A stretch of 64,000 nucleotides of DNA from Myxococcaceae bacterium JPH2 (GCA_016458225.1 JAEMGR010000005.1:310001-374000); one strand, 5' to 3'; positions 37,025 to 47,764 are shown, counted from the stretch's first letter. A program made the numbers and translations. The notes: generated by a model not told the origin, from the sequence alone.

Positions 37025-38804
37025 ACTGCTCCGCCATCCGCTCCACTTCGTGTGACACGGACTGGAGCGCGCGAGTGGCCTCGCGGGTGGACTCCAGGCG
37101 CGTGAGCGTGGCGCCCATGATTTGGGACAGCTCGCCGATGGCGGTGAACACCTGGGTGAAGCCCGCGTTCTGCGCCGTGACGGCGGAGGCAATCTGCCGC
37201 GCGGCGGTGGAGCTCTCCTGGGAGATGCGCGACAGCGCGCGCAGCGAGTCCCCCGAGGCGCGCATCTGCTCCAGCCCCTCGGACACCTGGGCCTCGCCCA
37301 CCATGCCCATGCGGGCCGCGTCACCGATGCCGCGGCTGATCTCCAGGAGGATGGAGTGGATGCGTCGGGTGGCCTGGATGGACTGGTTGGACAGCCCGCG
37401 CATCTCCTGCGCCACCACCGCGAAGCCCCGCCCCGCCTCGCCCGAGCGCGCCGCCTCGATGGCCGCGTTCACCGCCAGGAGGTGGGACTGGTCCGCCAGG
37501 TCCTTCACCGCCTCGGTGATTTCGCCAATCTGCGTGGTGCTGTCCGCCAGCCGGGACAGCCGCTGCTGGATGCCGTCCACGGCGCCGCGGATGGCGGTGA
37601 GGCCCTTGAGGCTCTGCGCCACCGCTTCCTCGCCGGTGCGGCCCAGCTCCTCGGCGCGCGCGGCCACCAGGAGCACGGACTCCGCGCGCTGCGCCGCCGC
37701 GACAGACGTGCGTTTGATCTCCTCGCTCGTCACCTGCGCCTCGCGCAGGGCGGCGGCCTGACGGGTGATGCTCTCGCGCTGCTCGTCGTTGGCGGTGCTC
37801 AGGTGACCACCGGCCTCGCTCAGCTGCGACGCGGAGGCTTGCAACGCCCGAGGCAGCCGCCGCAGCTTCGCGAGCACGGCGTTCATGCCCGCGGCCAGGT
37901 CGCCAATCTCGTCGGTGGAGACCCACGCGGGCGCCTGCGCGCGGCCCGCCGCGAGTGACTCGATGGCCGTGCGCACCGCGCCCGCCGCGCTCGCCTGTCG
38001 CCGCGCCAACAGCCACGTGGTGGCCGTGGGCAGCAGCAGGAGGATGCCGCCCACCCACGCCAGGGCCCAGCCCAGCTCGGATGCGAGCGCATCCCCCAAC
38101 TCCAGCACCCGCGCCGCCGAGCGGTGCGCCCCATCCGCCACCATCTGCGCCATCAGCGTGTCTCGCAGGTGCAAGAGCTTCATCACCACCACGCAGCCGC
38201 TGAGCATGAGCGTGGACAGCGTGGAGCCCACGAAGGTGAAGGGCAGGAACCACGCGAGCCGAGGCCAGGACAGCCCTTGCCCCGTCAGCACCAGCTCCGG
38301 CTGACGGCGCTGCTCGGCCAGGGCCAACGGCAGGAGGGCCCGCTCCAGCGTGATGCAGATGGGGAAGCCCAGCACCACGCCACACGCCAGCCCGATGAGC
38401 GTGCCCACGCCCACGCGGAACAGGTCCTTCTGGAACCACAGACACACGGGCAGGCTGAAGAAGAACCCGCCCAGCGTCCACGCCACGCACGACGAGGCCA
38501 CCGCCGCGCGCCACGGCAGCCGGAGGATGCGCTCCAGCCTCGCGCCCGGCGCATCCGAGGCGCGCGTCCGCAGGGCGTGCGTGAGCAGCGCGCGCAGGGC
38601 CACATAGGGATAGAGCAGGCCCAGCAGGACGACGATGGGCGGCAGCACCACGGCGACCGCGAGCACGCCGTCGCGGCCCGCCACGCCCATGGTCATTCCA
38701 TTCAGGTATGCGGCCACGGGCGCCACCGGCAGCACCCAGGCCGTGAAGACGCCGAGCGCACGCCGGGAATGCACCCGGATGTCATTCTCTTCTTCCTCAC
38801 GCAT
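36954..38804 (-). CDS. Methyl-accepting chemotaxis protein
   Basis: 616 residues. The N-terminal half contains about six hydrophobic segments (VFTAWVLPVAPVAAYLNGMT, then VLAVAVVLPPIVVLLGLLYP, and others up to about residue 265) rather than one periplasmic loop, so it senses through a polytopic membrane part. HAMP-like residues (about 270-320) lead to the signalling hairpin: VKDLADQSHLLAVNAAIEAA followed by GEAGRGFAVVAQEMRGLSNQ is the conserved tip that contacts CheA/CheW. Putative methylation helices flank it. The C-terminal tail is acidic and Pro-rich (HEDEDPVPVAPEPPGAPAAG). ATG 38802-38804 is chosen. No che genes are adjacent, so its pathway is unknown. Confidence 0.92.
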   Translation of the reverse strand: MREEEENDIRVHSRRALGVFTAWVLPVAPVAAYLNGMTMGVAGRDGVLAVAVVLPPIVVLLGLLYPYVALRALLTHALRTRASDAPGARLERILRLPWRAAVASSCVAWTLGGFFFSLPVCLWFQKDLFRVGVGTLIGLACGVVLGFPICITLERALLPLALAEQRRQPELVLTGQGLSWPRLAWFLPFTFVGSTLSTLMLSGCVVVMKLLHLRDTLMAQMVADGAHRSAARVLELGDALASELGWALAWVGGILLLLPTATTWLLARRQASAAGAVRTAIESLAAGRAQAPAWVSTDEIGDLAAGMNAVLAKLRRLPRALQASASQLSEAGGHLSTANDEQRESITRQAAALREAQVTSEEIKRTSVAAAQRAESVLLVAARAEELGRTGEEAVAQSLKGLTAIRGAVDGIQQRLSRLADSTTQIGEITEAVKDLADQSHLLAVNAAIEAARSGEAGRGFAVVAQEMRGLSNQSIQATRRIHSILLEISRGIGDAARMGMVGEAQVSEGLEQMRASGDSLRALSRISQESSTAARQIASAVTAQNAGFTQVFTAIGELSQIMGATLTRLESTREATRALQSVSHEVERMAEQFNVHEDEDPVPVAPEPPGAPAAG

Positions 38805-39032
38805 GGACGCGGCGCCCCCTCGTGGGCCCTTCGCGTCGCGGAAATGGAGGCGCGCGGCGCTCGGCCCGGCCTCAACACTGGCCCTCGTCGCCGACCTCCG
38901 CAGCGCATCGCGACGAAAGTCCAGCGCGCTGCCGGCTGGCTGACACGATTCCTCGCGCGGACGCGAGACAGCGGACACGCGTCGCGCCTCCGCGGTCCGG
39001 AGTCCGAGTCGCAGGGTGTGCGTCGCCGTCCG

Positions 39033-39836
39033 TCAATCGGAGACGCACGCGGCGATGGCCGTGGCATACAGCCGCAGCACCGTGCGCGCCGCGACCTCCA
39101 CGCGCGCGGGCTCGTCGGTGGTGTCGTCGGTGGCGAGCTTGATGAGCTCCAGCGCCTCGTCCGGGTGCGCGTCGTCGTAGCGCGCGTGCGCCTTGAGCCA
39201 CATCATCGACGTCGCGTCGATGCGCGCCCCATCCGCGGCGTAGGCCCGGAAGGGCTGCGCCACCTCGCGCGTCCACACGCCGGTGATGCCCTCGATGGCC
39301 CAGTTGGACGCGGCCACGCCCTCGGCCAGCGTGCCGCGCGCGCACACCGCCACGAGGTAGTCGTGCAGCGCGGCGACCTCCGGCAGAGGCTGTTGCTGGA
39401 AGAGCGCGGTCGGATCCACGCCCAGGGCACGCACCCAGTCGATGTACCACTCGGCGTGCCGCGCCTCGACGGCCAGGTTGCGCAAGAGCCACCGCCGAGC
39501 GCTCGCGTCGCCCTCGCGCTTGCCGTACGTCGTCTTCACCAACGACAGGGCCATGTACTTGGGGAAGGCCTCGACGATGACGAAGAACTGACTCAGCACC
39601 CGGCGCCAGCACCGCAGCGGTGGATGCTCACCGCGCGCGGTCTCCGCGAACAGCGCGGGCCAACAGGCCGTGCGCCACTCGGGCTCCAGCCGCGCCATCA
39701 TCGCGCGCAACCACTCAGGATGCGGTGTGACCCTCAACTCGGCGGGGGCGTAGCGCTGGCCCTCCGCGCTCGCCCGCGAGGCCGCGACATTCCGGCCTGG
39801 CGCCGGATGCGCTCCCCCTTGAACAGTGAACGACAT
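39033..39836 (-). CDS. PqqC/TenA-like (haem-oxygenase-fold) protein
   Basis: 267 residues, all helical. ARLEPEWRTACWPALFAETA, FFVIVEAFPKYMALSLVKT, LLRNLAVEARHAEWYIDWVR and SNWAIEGITGVWTREVAQPF match the PqqC/TenA superfamily, many of which are iron-dependent or cofactor-less oxidases. The ExxH of VEARHAEW could be a metal site. No pqq or thiamin genes are nearby, so PQQ synthesis is not implied. It could be an iron-containing redox enzyme of the kind that acts on small substrates or peptides. ATG 39834-39836 follows GGAGGGGGAG. 201 bp separates it from the NUDIX gene, including a hairpin, so it is likely transcribed alone. Confidence 0.8.
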   Translation of the reverse strand: MSFTVQGGAHPAPGRNVAASRASAEGQRYAPAELRVTPHPEWLRAMMARLEPEWRTACWPALFAETARGEHPPLRCWRRVLSQFFVIVEAFPKYMALSLVKTTYGKREGDASARRWLLRNLAVEARHAEWYIDWVRALGVDPTALFQQQPLPEVAALHDYLVAVCARGTLAEGVAASNWAIEGITGVWTREVAQPFRAYAADGARIDATSMMWLKAHARYDDAHPDEALELIKLATDDTTDEPARVEVAARTVLRLYATAIAACVSD

Positions 39837-40005
39837 GGAACTCCCCCCTCCCGGTCTCCCGGGGAGCGATGGGCCTTCCCTTCGGCCTTCGCCCACCCCG
39901 ACCCCACCTAGGGTGGATACAACTTTCTGCTTCGGCCATACCCCCGCCGCGCGGGCTCGCACGAAGCGCGCCGAGTGTGGCCCAGTAGAAGGCCACGGGT
40001 GTTCA

Positions 40006-40030
40006 CCGGGGACCGTCGGCCCGTCCCCGG
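40006..40030 (-). terminator. Hairpin after the NUDIX gene
   Basis: CCGGGGAC (40006-40013) and GTCCCCGG (40023-40030) pair perfectly around a 9-base loop, just beyond the NUDIX stop on the minus strand. No T-run follows. Confidence 0.45.
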
Positions 40031-40037
40031 AGTGCCG

Positions 40038-40601
40038 TCACGCGAAGCGGCGGGCCTTCTCCAGCAAGCGGCGCAGCGGGGCCTCGTCGGCCCGGGCGAG
40101 CGCCTCGTCCCACGTGAGCCACTGCGCACCGAACGACTCCGCGGGGTCATGCGCCAGGGCTTCGGGGTCGTCGGCCACGAACAGGAAGCGCACATCGAGG
40201 TGCTCGTGGCCGGGCTCGTCCTTGCGCGCGGGGATGCCGTGCACGTCCACGTCCAACGGCACGGGCGCGGCGGGATGGGGCCTCACGCGGCAGCCTGTCT
40301 CCTCACGCGCCTCGCGCAGCGCGGTGGCCTCCATGCGGCCGCCGTCCGCGGGCTCGGCGTGTCCTCCGGGCTGCAGCCAGCGCTTCAGCTTGGCGTGGTG
40401 CAAGAGCACGAGGCGCTGCCCCGTGGGATCCACCACCACGGCGCTGCCGGTGAAGTGAGCGGGGGCCTGCGCGCGCGAGAACGGCAGGGGCAGCACGGCG
40501 GCGAAGTGGCGCATGCGCACCAGGTCCTCGCGCTCCTTGTCGTCCTCGGGGACGTGGCGCGCGAGCAGCTCCTGGAGCGGAGACGGAGTGACATCGGACA
40601 T
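40038..40601 (-). CDS. NUDIX hydrolase
   Basis: 187 residues. The NUDIX box is GGHAEPADGGRMEATALREA followed by REETGC, with the catalytic REAREE core. The first part of the box is two residues longer than the common Gx5E form, as in a known subfamily with GGHAD/E-type boxes. HFTGSAVVVDPTGQRLVLLHHAK begins the domain; VDVHGIPARKDEPGHEHLDVRFLFVA follows the box. Probably hydrolyses a nucleoside diphosphate derivative; substrate unknown. ATG 40599-40601. It is divergent from the NtrC-family gene. Confidence 0.9.
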   Translation of the reverse strand: MSDVTPSPLQELLARHVPEDDKEREDLVRMRHFAAVLPLPFSRAQAPAHFTGSAVVVDPTGQRLVLLHHAKLKRWLQPGGHAEPADGGRMEATALREAREETGCRVRPHPAAPVPLDVDVHGIPARKDEPGHEHLDVRFLFVADDPEALAHDPAESFGAQWLTWDEALARADEAPLRRLLEKARRFA

Positions 40602-40750
40602 GCGGCGGGTAGACACCACCCCCGCGCGCGACGCCAGCGCCTTCGCATGCCGAGCGTGCGGGCGGCCACGACCGGTGTAGGGTGCCACGCCGGGCGCGCG
40701 CCCAGGCCACGCGTCCGCGATACTCCTTGCCCCTGGAGGCCCGAGCACCC

Positions 40751-42157
<1,407 letters not shown>

Positions 42158-42332
42158 GCCTCGAAAATCCATCACTCCCGCCCCCGCACCATGACTTTCC
42201 ACCAGCCTCCCGCCCACCCTCGCCCACCCTCGGGCGCGCCAAGTGCTTGGAGCGCGGGGGCTTTCGTCGACCCAGGGGGATTGGATAGGACACGGGCAGG
42301 CTGGCATCCGCCTTGCTGAAGGACCCCTGGAG

Positions 42333-43406
42333 ATGAAGCTGCGCGCCCTCGTCATGCTGGCCTGTCTCGCGTTCGGGGCCCCCGCTGGGGCGGCCTCGGG
42401 GCTGGATGTGGCGCGCACGCGGGCCCAGGAAGCACGCGCGGAAGCCCGCTCGCTGCGCACCCGGCAACAGGCCCTGCGGGATGAGCTGAACGGACTGGCC
42501 GCGCGCATCGAGACACTCAAAGCCGAACACCAGGGCCGGCTCAGCCCCGGGTCGGAGCTGGAGACCGCGCTGCGCCGCTCGCAGGAGCTGAGCGGAACGC
42601 TGACCGGGCTGGCGCAGTCGGTGTCCGGCGCCGAGACCGAGGTGGAGCGCGCTCACCTCACGCTGCACACCGAGCTGTCCGATGAACTGTCGCGGCTGCG
42701 CGCGGCGTGGGACCGAACCTCGGAGCGCACCCAGCGGACGCAGTTGGTGGAGCAGATGCGCGCGGTCCGGATGGAGCGCGAGGCGGTGCGCGCCGCCCTG
42801 CCCGCCTCGCGCGTGCCCGCGCTGAACGAGGCCACGGCGGGAGGCGATGATCCCGAGGACCTGCTCGCGCGCGCGGACACGCTGCGCGACAGCCAGGACA
42901 AGGCGCGGCTGCGGCTCGGCGCCCTGCGCGCCCGCATCACCGAGGTGCGCGAGGAGCGCGACCTGGATCGCCGGATGAACGACTTCCTCGGCGAGGAGTC
43001 GATGTTCGACGAGCACGACCGGCACCTGCGACTGCGGACGAGCACGAGCCGGGGCCTCGAGGTGGAGACGACGCAGCGGCGCGGAGGCGGCTCCCTGGCG
43101 GATTCGCCTCCCATGGCCAACGTGGGGGAAAACGGGCCGGGACCGACGACGTCGCCCGGCGAGGAGCCCGGCAAGGGCGGCCCCACGAATCCTCCCCCGA
43201 CCTTCAACACCTACCGGGCGAGCGACCGCCGCACGGACGTGGTCGCCCCGCGCGCGCAGGCGCTGGCCGCGGGTGCGCCCGAGGACCTCGGCGAGTTGGA
43301 GGCGGAGGCCACGCGGCTGGAGTCGCTGGTGCGTGACCTGGATGGCCGCGCCACCGCGCTGGAGCGCCGCGCGAAGGAGCTGATCGCTCCGGTGATGGCG
43401 CCCTAG
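42333..43406 (+). CDS. Exported coiled-coil protein, unknown function
   Basis: 357 residues. Signal peptide MKLRALVMLACLAFGAPAGA. Residues about 22-225 are an Ala/Glu/Arg/Leu coiled coil in several segments (ARTRAQEARAEARSLRTRQQ and beyond). A disordered Gly/Pro/Asn-rich part (about 250-300, GENGPGPTTSPGEEPGKGGP) and a second short coiled coil (about 310-350, EDLGELEAEATRLESLVRDL) follow. No catalytic motif. Probably a periplasmic structural or scaffolding protein. Its stop overlaps by four bases the end of the convergent lipoprotein gene. Confidence 0.75.
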   Translation: MKLRALVMLACLAFGAPAGAASGLDVARTRAQEARAEARSLRTRQQALRDELNGLAARIETLKAEHQGRLSPGSELETALRRSQELSGTLTGLAQSVSGAETEVERAHLTLHTELSDELSRLRAAWDRTSERTQRTQLVEQMRAVRMEREAVRAALPASRVPALNEATAGGDDPEDLLARADTLRDSQDKARLRLGALRARITEVREERDLDRRMNDFLGEESMFDEHDRHLRLRTSTSRGLEVETTQRRGGGSLADSPPMANVGENGPGPTTSPGEEPGKGGPTNPPPTFNTYRASDRRTDVVAPRAQALAAGAPEDLGELEAEATRLESLVRDLDGRATALERRAKELIAPVMAP

Positions 43407-43942
43407 AGAAGGCTCACGGCCACGTCCAGCACCACCGTGGCCTGCAGGCGAACTTCCTTCTCCGGCAGCCGACCACTGCCGCGCACGATGATGCCCATGG
43501 TGGGGGCGGCGACGAAGTCGCGCAGGTCCACGTCCTCGGCGCGCAGCGGCAGCTCGGGGTTGGGCAGGGAGAGCTGCACCTCCGCGATGCCCTCGCGGTG
43601 CGCCATTCTCGACTGCTTGTCTCCCGCGCGCGCGAAGAACTCGAGCGCGTCCAGGAAGCGCAGGTCCTGGTCGTTCGGCCCCAGCATCTTCAAGGTGACG
43701 GAGCGCACTTGGACGCCCTTCACGTCGGACTTGGAGACGCCCTGGTTCTTGAAGTCCTGGTTCTGGTCGAAGTCCAGCGCCGCGAAGCTGCTGATGGCGG
43801 GGAAGGCGTTGAGGGGCGTCTCGACCCCGGGGGGGCTCGCGGGCACGGTCGTCTCGCCTTTCACCTCCGTGATGAAGGACGAAGACGAGCAGGCGACGAG
43901 CCACGGGCAGGCCGCCGCCGCGAGGACAGACATGAAGCGCAT
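43403..43942 (-). CDS. Putative lipoprotein, unknown function
   Basis: 179 residues. MRFMSVLAAAACPWLVAC is a lipoprotein signal with lipobox LVAC, then SSSSFITEVKGETTVPA. The mature part looks beta-rich (VQVRSVTLKMLGPNDQDLRF and ATVVLDVAVSLL at the end). The pattern of an N-terminal lipid anchor plus small beta domain suggests an outer-membrane or periplasmic lipoprotein. No motif recognised. ATG 43940-43942; divergent from the beta-barrel gene across 144 bp. Confidence 0.75.
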   Translation of the reverse strand: MRFMSVLAAAACPWLVACSSSSFITEVKGETTVPASPPGVETPLNAFPAISSFAALDFDQNQDFKNQGVSKSDVKGVQVRSVTLKMLGPNDQDLRFLDALEFFARAGDKQSRMAHREGIAEVQLSLPNPELPLRAEDVDLRDFVAAPTMGIIVRGSGRLPEKEVRLQATVVLDVAVSLL

Positions 43943-44086
43943 GGGCGCAATCTATCGGGTGCCCGGGTGGCCCGTCATCGGAGAGGCGGCCGGGCCGCGT
44001 CCACTCGAAGGCCCGGCGAGGCCACGGGGGCCCGCCCTCCCGAGGCTGGGGCGTGCAGGCGGGGGCCGGGATATGGTGCGCGCGCT

Positions 44087-45145
44087 TTGGCTCGCCGCCT
44101 CCGCTCGCTGCTCATCGTCCTGGTCGCCGCGTTCGGGGGAGGTGTGCGCGCGGAGGGCTGGCAGACCGCGCTGAAGGGCACGGCCCGTCTGCTGGTGGAC
44201 AGCAACGCCCCGCGCGACTACGCGTCCGGGCCCGAGGCGCCGTCCACCCTGGACCTCGCGCTCAGCGTGCTGGGCGCCGCCGAGGCACGGCGGACAGGCG
44301 AGCGCACGCAGCTGCTCGGCCGCTACGAGCTGGGCGCGCGCAAGTACAGCGCCTTCCCCGGCGAGGACACCCTCATCCAATCCGGCGCGGTGGAGGGCTC
44401 GCTCGCGCTCGGGACCGAGTGGGGCGTGGGCGTGGAGGGCCACGCCAAGGACCGCAGAGGCGGCTCGCGCGCGTACTCGGACCTGGGGGCGAGCCTCTTC
44501 GCCGAGTACGCCCCGGACGTACGGCTCGCGCTGCGACTCAACCTGGGGCCTCGGCGCTTCGTCTACCGCGCCAATCCCTCGGCGAACTTCGGCGGCCTGG
44601 AGGTGGGCGGGCTCGCGCGCTACCGCTTCAACCGGCGCCACAGCCTGAACGTCTTCGGGGGCTGGGGCTCGCGCGGCTACGGCACCCAGGCCCGGCTCCC
44701 AGGAGACGCGGTCCCCGAGACGTACACCCGCCGCCACGACGGCGCCATCCAGGTGGGCGCGGGCTACGCATACCGAGGCCCGGTGGCGCTGGGCCTCACG
44801 TACACGTACCAGGAGACGGACTCCAACAGCTTCGGGGAGACGATGCTCCGCCACCGCGTGACGGCCAACGCGGGGGTGCGCCTGCCGTGGCGGCTGTCGT
44901 TGTTCGTCCAGGGCTCGCTCGGGCTGTCGCGCTACCCGGACGGCATCTACCTGTCGCCCGAAATCATCCTCGTGGAGGAGGACGAGGGGCAGGACTCGCT
45001 CTCACTCAAGCTCACGCGACCGGTGAGCGAGCACGTGGACCTGGAAGTGTCCTGGGGCCTGTGGAGTACGCGACTGCCCCACAACGGGCTGTCGTATTCG
45101 CGTCAGCTCATGGGCGTGGGTATCACCTGGCGGGATGCCCCGTAG
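44087..45145 (+). CDS. Putative outer-membrane beta-barrel protein
   Basis: 352 residues. From TTG 44087 the product begins (M)ARRLRSLLIVLVAAFGGGV followed by RAEGW, a clear signal peptide ending about residue 21. The rest alternates polar and hydrophobic residues with repeated aromatic-ending strands (LLGRYELGARKYSAF, GVGVEGHAKDRRGG, VALGLTYTYQETD, LEVSWGLWS) and ends GVGITWRDAP, typical of outer-membrane beta-barrels. An ATG at 44073 lies in another frame and stops at 44174, so the TTG start is favoured unless there is a frameshift. Function unknown; it resembles barrel families annotated as outer-membrane beta-barrel or putative porin. Confidence 0.75.
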   Translation: MARRLRSLLIVLVAAFGGGVRAEGWQTALKGTARLLVDSNAPRDYASGPEAPSTLDLALSVLGAAEARRTGERTQLLGRYELGARKYSAFPGEDTLIQSGAVEGSLALGTEWGVGVEGHAKDRRGGSRAYSDLGASLFAEYAPDVRLALRLNLGPRRFVYRANPSANFGGLEVGGLARYRFNRRHSLNVFGGWGSRGYGTQARLPGDAVPETYTRRHDGAIQVGAGYAYRGPVALGLTYTYQETDSNSFGETMLRHRVTANAGVRLPWRLSLFVQGSLGLSRYPDGIYLSPEIILVEEDEGQDSLSLKLTRPVSEHVDLEVSWGLWSTRLPHNGLSYSRQLMGVGITWRDAP

Positions 45146-45151
45146 TCCCGC

Positions 45152-45466
45152 TCAGCCCAGGTCCTCGAGCCGCGCGTCAATCTCCTCGGCGAGCCCCGGG
45201 TGGTTCTGGGAGAGCGCGTGCGCACGGGCCCGGCCGAACACCTCGCGGGCCTGGTCCGTCTGGCCGGCCGCGGCATGGGCATCCCCCAGGGACACCAGGG
45301 CGGCGGCATAGTTCGGGTCCAGTCGGACAGCGGACTCCAGGGCCTGGATGGCCTCGGCGTACTCCCGGCGCTCCAGGTGCAGCTTGCCCAGGGAGAACCA
45401 GGCCATGGGGGCGGCGGGGAACTGGGCCACCATCTTCTTGAACTGTTCAAGGCGGGCGTCGCTCAT
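45152..45466 (-). CDS. Small TPR protein
   Basis: 104 residues with about two and a half tetratricopeptide units: AAPMAWFSLGKLHLERREYA, the EAIQALESAVRLDPNYAAAL unit, and VSLGDAHAAAGQTDQAREVF. No signal peptide, so cytoplasmic; a protein-binding module of unknown partner. Divergent from rsfS across 62 bp; convergent with the barrel gene across 6 bp. Confidence 0.8.
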   Translation of the reverse strand: MSDARLEQFKKMVAQFPAAPMAWFSLGKLHLERREYAEAIQALESAVRLDPNYAAALVSLGDAHAAAGQTDQAREVFGRARAHALSQNHPGLAEEIDARLEDLG

Positions 45467-45528
45467 GGACGGAAGCAGATAGAGGACCGCTGGCGGGTTG
45501 CCAAGGGTGCGGTAGGGTGCCGTTCCAC

Positions 45529-46065
45529 ATGGCTACGAAGAAGAAGACGAGCACCCCCAAGAAGACCGGCACGCGGGCCCCCGCGGGCAACAAGAAGCCG
45601 GCGGCCAAGAAGCCCTCGGCCAAGAAGTCCGCGGCCCCCCGGGCTCCCGCGCGCAAGAAGGCGCCGGCCAAGAAGAAGGCCCGCGTCGTCGCGCCGCCGC
45701 CGCCCCCCGCCGAGAACGCCCATGCGAAGGCGCTCGCCCACCGCATTGGCCAGCTCCTGCTCGACAAGAAGGCCCTGGACGTCGTCATCCTCGACATGCG
45801 CGGGATGACCTCGTACGCGGACTACATCGTCATCGCGTCCGGCGAGGCCGACCGCCAGGTGAGCGCCATGGCGGAGCACGTGCAGATCCAGCTCAAGCAG
45901 GGCCCGGACGCGGTCCGCGCGCTGAGCACCGAGGGCATGGAAACGGGCCAGTGGGTGCTGCTGGACTACGACGAGGTGGTGGCGCACCTGTTCCTCGGCG
46001 ACGTGCGCGCCTTCTACGACCTGGACGGCCTGTGGGCGGATGCCCCTCGGGAGAAGCTGTCCTGA
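45529..46065 (+). CDS. rsfS: Ribosome silencing factor RsfS with long basic tail
   Basis: 178 residues, while RsfS is usually about 105-120. The RsfS domain (about 62-178) contains [58 protein letters not shown] and [12 protein letters not shown], the family hallmarks. It binds L14 (uL14) and blocks joining of ribosomal subunits in starvation. Residues 2-55 form a Lys/Ala/Pro/Thr tail with 16 Lys and 4 Arg and no acidic residue, followed by PPPPP, reminiscent of histone H1-like tails. ATG 45529 is chosen. It is followed after one base by rlmH, forming a tight pair. Confidence 0.92.
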   Translation: MATKKKTSTPKKTGTRAPAGNKKPAAKKPSAKKSAAPRAPARKKAPAKKKARVVAPPPPPAENAHAKALAHRIGQLLLDKKALDVVILDMRGMTSYADYIVIASGEADRQVSAMAEHVQIQLKQGPDAVRALSTEGMETGQWVLLDYDEVVAHLFLGDVRAFYDLDGLWADAPREKLS

Positions 46066-46066
46066 C

Positions 46067-46531
46067 GTGAAGGTCCGTCTGCTCTCCATCGGCAAGGACC
46101 GCTCGGGCTTGTTCGAGCCCGCGGTCCAGGAGTACGCGCGCCGGCTCGGGCACTACACGCGCTTCGAGCTGGTGGAGCTGTCCGAGGCCAGCGGGAAGAA
46201 GCTCAAGGCCGGTGAGGCGAAGTCCGCCGAGGCCGACGCCATCCTCGCCAAGCGCAAGCCCCAGGACTGGCTCGTGTCCCTGGACGAGCGCGGCCAGCTC
46301 CTCGACTCCGTGGAGCTGAGCCGCTACGTGGGCAAGGCGCAGACGGGCGCCAAGGACCTGCTGTTCGTCATCGGTGGGGACGAGGGCCTGGATGACCGCG
46401 TGCGCGCGGCCTCGGACCGGGTCCTGTCGCTCTCGAAGATGACCCTGCCCCACCGGATGGCGCGCATGGTGCTCGTCGAACAGCTCTACCGCGCGTTCAC
46501 CATCCTCAAGGGTGAGCCCTACCACAAGTAG
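46067..46531 (+). CDS. rlmH: 23S rRNA pseudouridine-1915 N3-methyltransferase
   Basis: SPOUT methyltransferase, 154 residues, the standard length. Signatures: [20 protein letters not shown] at the N-terminus, [17 protein letters not shown], the SAM-binding [18 protein letters not shown], and the trefoil-knot end [20 protein letters not shown]. It methylates m3Psi1915 in helix 69 of the assembled ribosome. The start is GTG 46067, one base after the rsfS stop. The rsfS-rlmH order is conserved in many bacteria. Confidence 0.95.
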   Translation: MKVRLLSIGKDRSGLFEPAVQEYARRLGHYTRFELVELSEASGKKLKAGEAKSAEADAILAKRKPQDWLVSLDERGQLLDSVELSRYVGKAQTGAKDLLFVIGGDEGLDDRVRAASDRVLSLSKMTLPHRMARMVLVEQLYRAFTILKGEPYHK

Positions 46532-46591
46532 GCGGGCAACCCCGTGGGGCGGACCGTCAGGCGCTCCGCGAAGCCCCCGTCGGAGCCGGCC

Positions 46592-47764
46592 ATGTCGCCG
46601 CCCGACCTGAACCTTCCTTCCTCTCCGTCCTCCGAGCATCCCTCTTCCGAGCCGCTCGTCCGCGTCATCGCGTCGCCCCAATCGTGGGTGGAGGGCGAAG
46701 CGGTGCGACAACTGGAGGCCGTGGCGCGCTGGCCCGGCATGCGCCAGGCGGTGGGACTCCCGGACATCCACCCGGGCAAGGGCGCGCCGGTGGGCGCCGC
46801 GTTCGTGTCCGAGGGCTGCTTCTATCCGTACCTCGTGGGCGGCGACATCGGCTGTGGCATGGGGCTGTGGGACACGGACCTGCCGGTGCGCAAGGCGAAG
46901 GCGGAGCGCTGGGCCGCGAAGCTGGACCTGGAAGGCCCGTGGGCCGGTGACGCGGAGGCCGTGCTCGCCGAATACGGCGTGAAGCCCACGGGCTTCGAGA
47001 CCGCGCTGGGCACGGTGGGCGGCGGCAATCACTTCGCCGAGGTGCAGCGCGTGGACGCGGTGCACGACGCCCGCGTCTTCGAGGCGCTGGGCCTCGCCGC
47101 GGACCGCCTGCTCCTGCTCGTGCACTCGGGCTCACGCGGCCTGGGAGAATCCATCCTCCGCTCGCATGTGGACCGTCACGCGGCGGGCGGACTGGCGGCG
47201 GACTCGGATGAAGCGCGGAGCTATCTCACGCGCCATGACGCCGCGGTGGAGTGGGGCCGGGCCAACCGAGCGGTGGTGGCCACGCGCCTCTTGGACGGAA
47301 TCGGGGCGAGCGGCCGGCGCGTGTTGGATGTCTGTCACAACAGCATCACCCGCGTGCAGGAGCAGGACCGCGTGACGTGGCTGCACCGCAAGGGCGCGGC
47401 CCCCTCCGACGCGGGGCCGGTGGTGATTCCCGGCAGTCGCGGAGCGCTCAGCTATGTGGTGATGCCCGTGGGCAGCGGCGTGCTCAGCGCGCAAAGCCTG
47501 GCGCACGGCGCGGGCCGCAAGTGGACGCGCACCGCCGCGCGCGAGCGCATCCGCGAGCGCTTCACCGCCGAGTCACTCACGCGCACGACCTTCAAGAGCC
47601 ACGTCATCTGCGAGGACCGCGACCTGCTCTACGAAGAGGCGCCGCCCGCATACAAGGCCATCGACCGCGTGGTGACGGACCTCGTCGAGGCGGGCCTCGT
47701 CCGCGTGGTGGCCACCCTGGCCCCGGTCCTCACCTACAAGACACGCGGACAGGCCGCGGAGTGA
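46592..47764 (+). CDS. RtcB-family RNA ligase, short form
   Basis: 390 residues from ATG 46592; a GTG at 46544 could add 16. Motifs: LPDIHPGKGAPVGAAF, VGGDIGCGMGLW (metal Cys), LGTVGGGNHFAEVQ (metal/GMP), LLVHSGSRGLGES, DVCHNSITRV, VIPGSRGALSYVV and the guanylated His in LAHGAGRKWTR. RtcB joins RNA 3'-phosphate or cyclic phosphate ends to 5'-OH with GTP. The short length and the AxxVG in place of CCVG-type residues recall the release-factor-H-associated RtcB-like group, but no prfH gene is adjacent. It follows rsfS and rlmH on the same strand after a 60-bp gap. Confidence 0.88.
   Translation: MSPPDLNLPSSPSSEHPSSEPLVRVIASPQSWVEGEAVRQLEAVARWPGMRQAVGLPDIHPGKGAPVGAAFVSEGCFYPYLVGGDIGCGMGLWDTDLPVRKAKAERWAAKLDLEGPWAGDAEAVLAEYGVKPTGFETALGTVGGGNHFAEVQRVDAVHDARVFEALGLAADRLLLLVHSGSRGLGESILRSHVDRHAAGGLAADSDEARSYLTRHDAAVEWGRANRAVVATRLLDGIGASGRRVLDVCHNSITRVQEQDRVTWLHRKGAAPSDAGPVVIPGSRGALSYVVMPVGSGVLSAQSLAHGAGRKWTRTAARERIRERFTAESLTRTTFKSHVICEDRDLLYEEAPPAYKAIDRVVTDLVEAGLVRVVATLAPVLTYKTRGQAAE

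Noticed and set aside
44073-44174. ATG frame beginning MVRALWLAAS at the start of the beta-barrel gene
   Set aside because: It stops after 33 codons and overlaps the barrel signal peptide in another frame; the TTG start gives a proper signal peptide.
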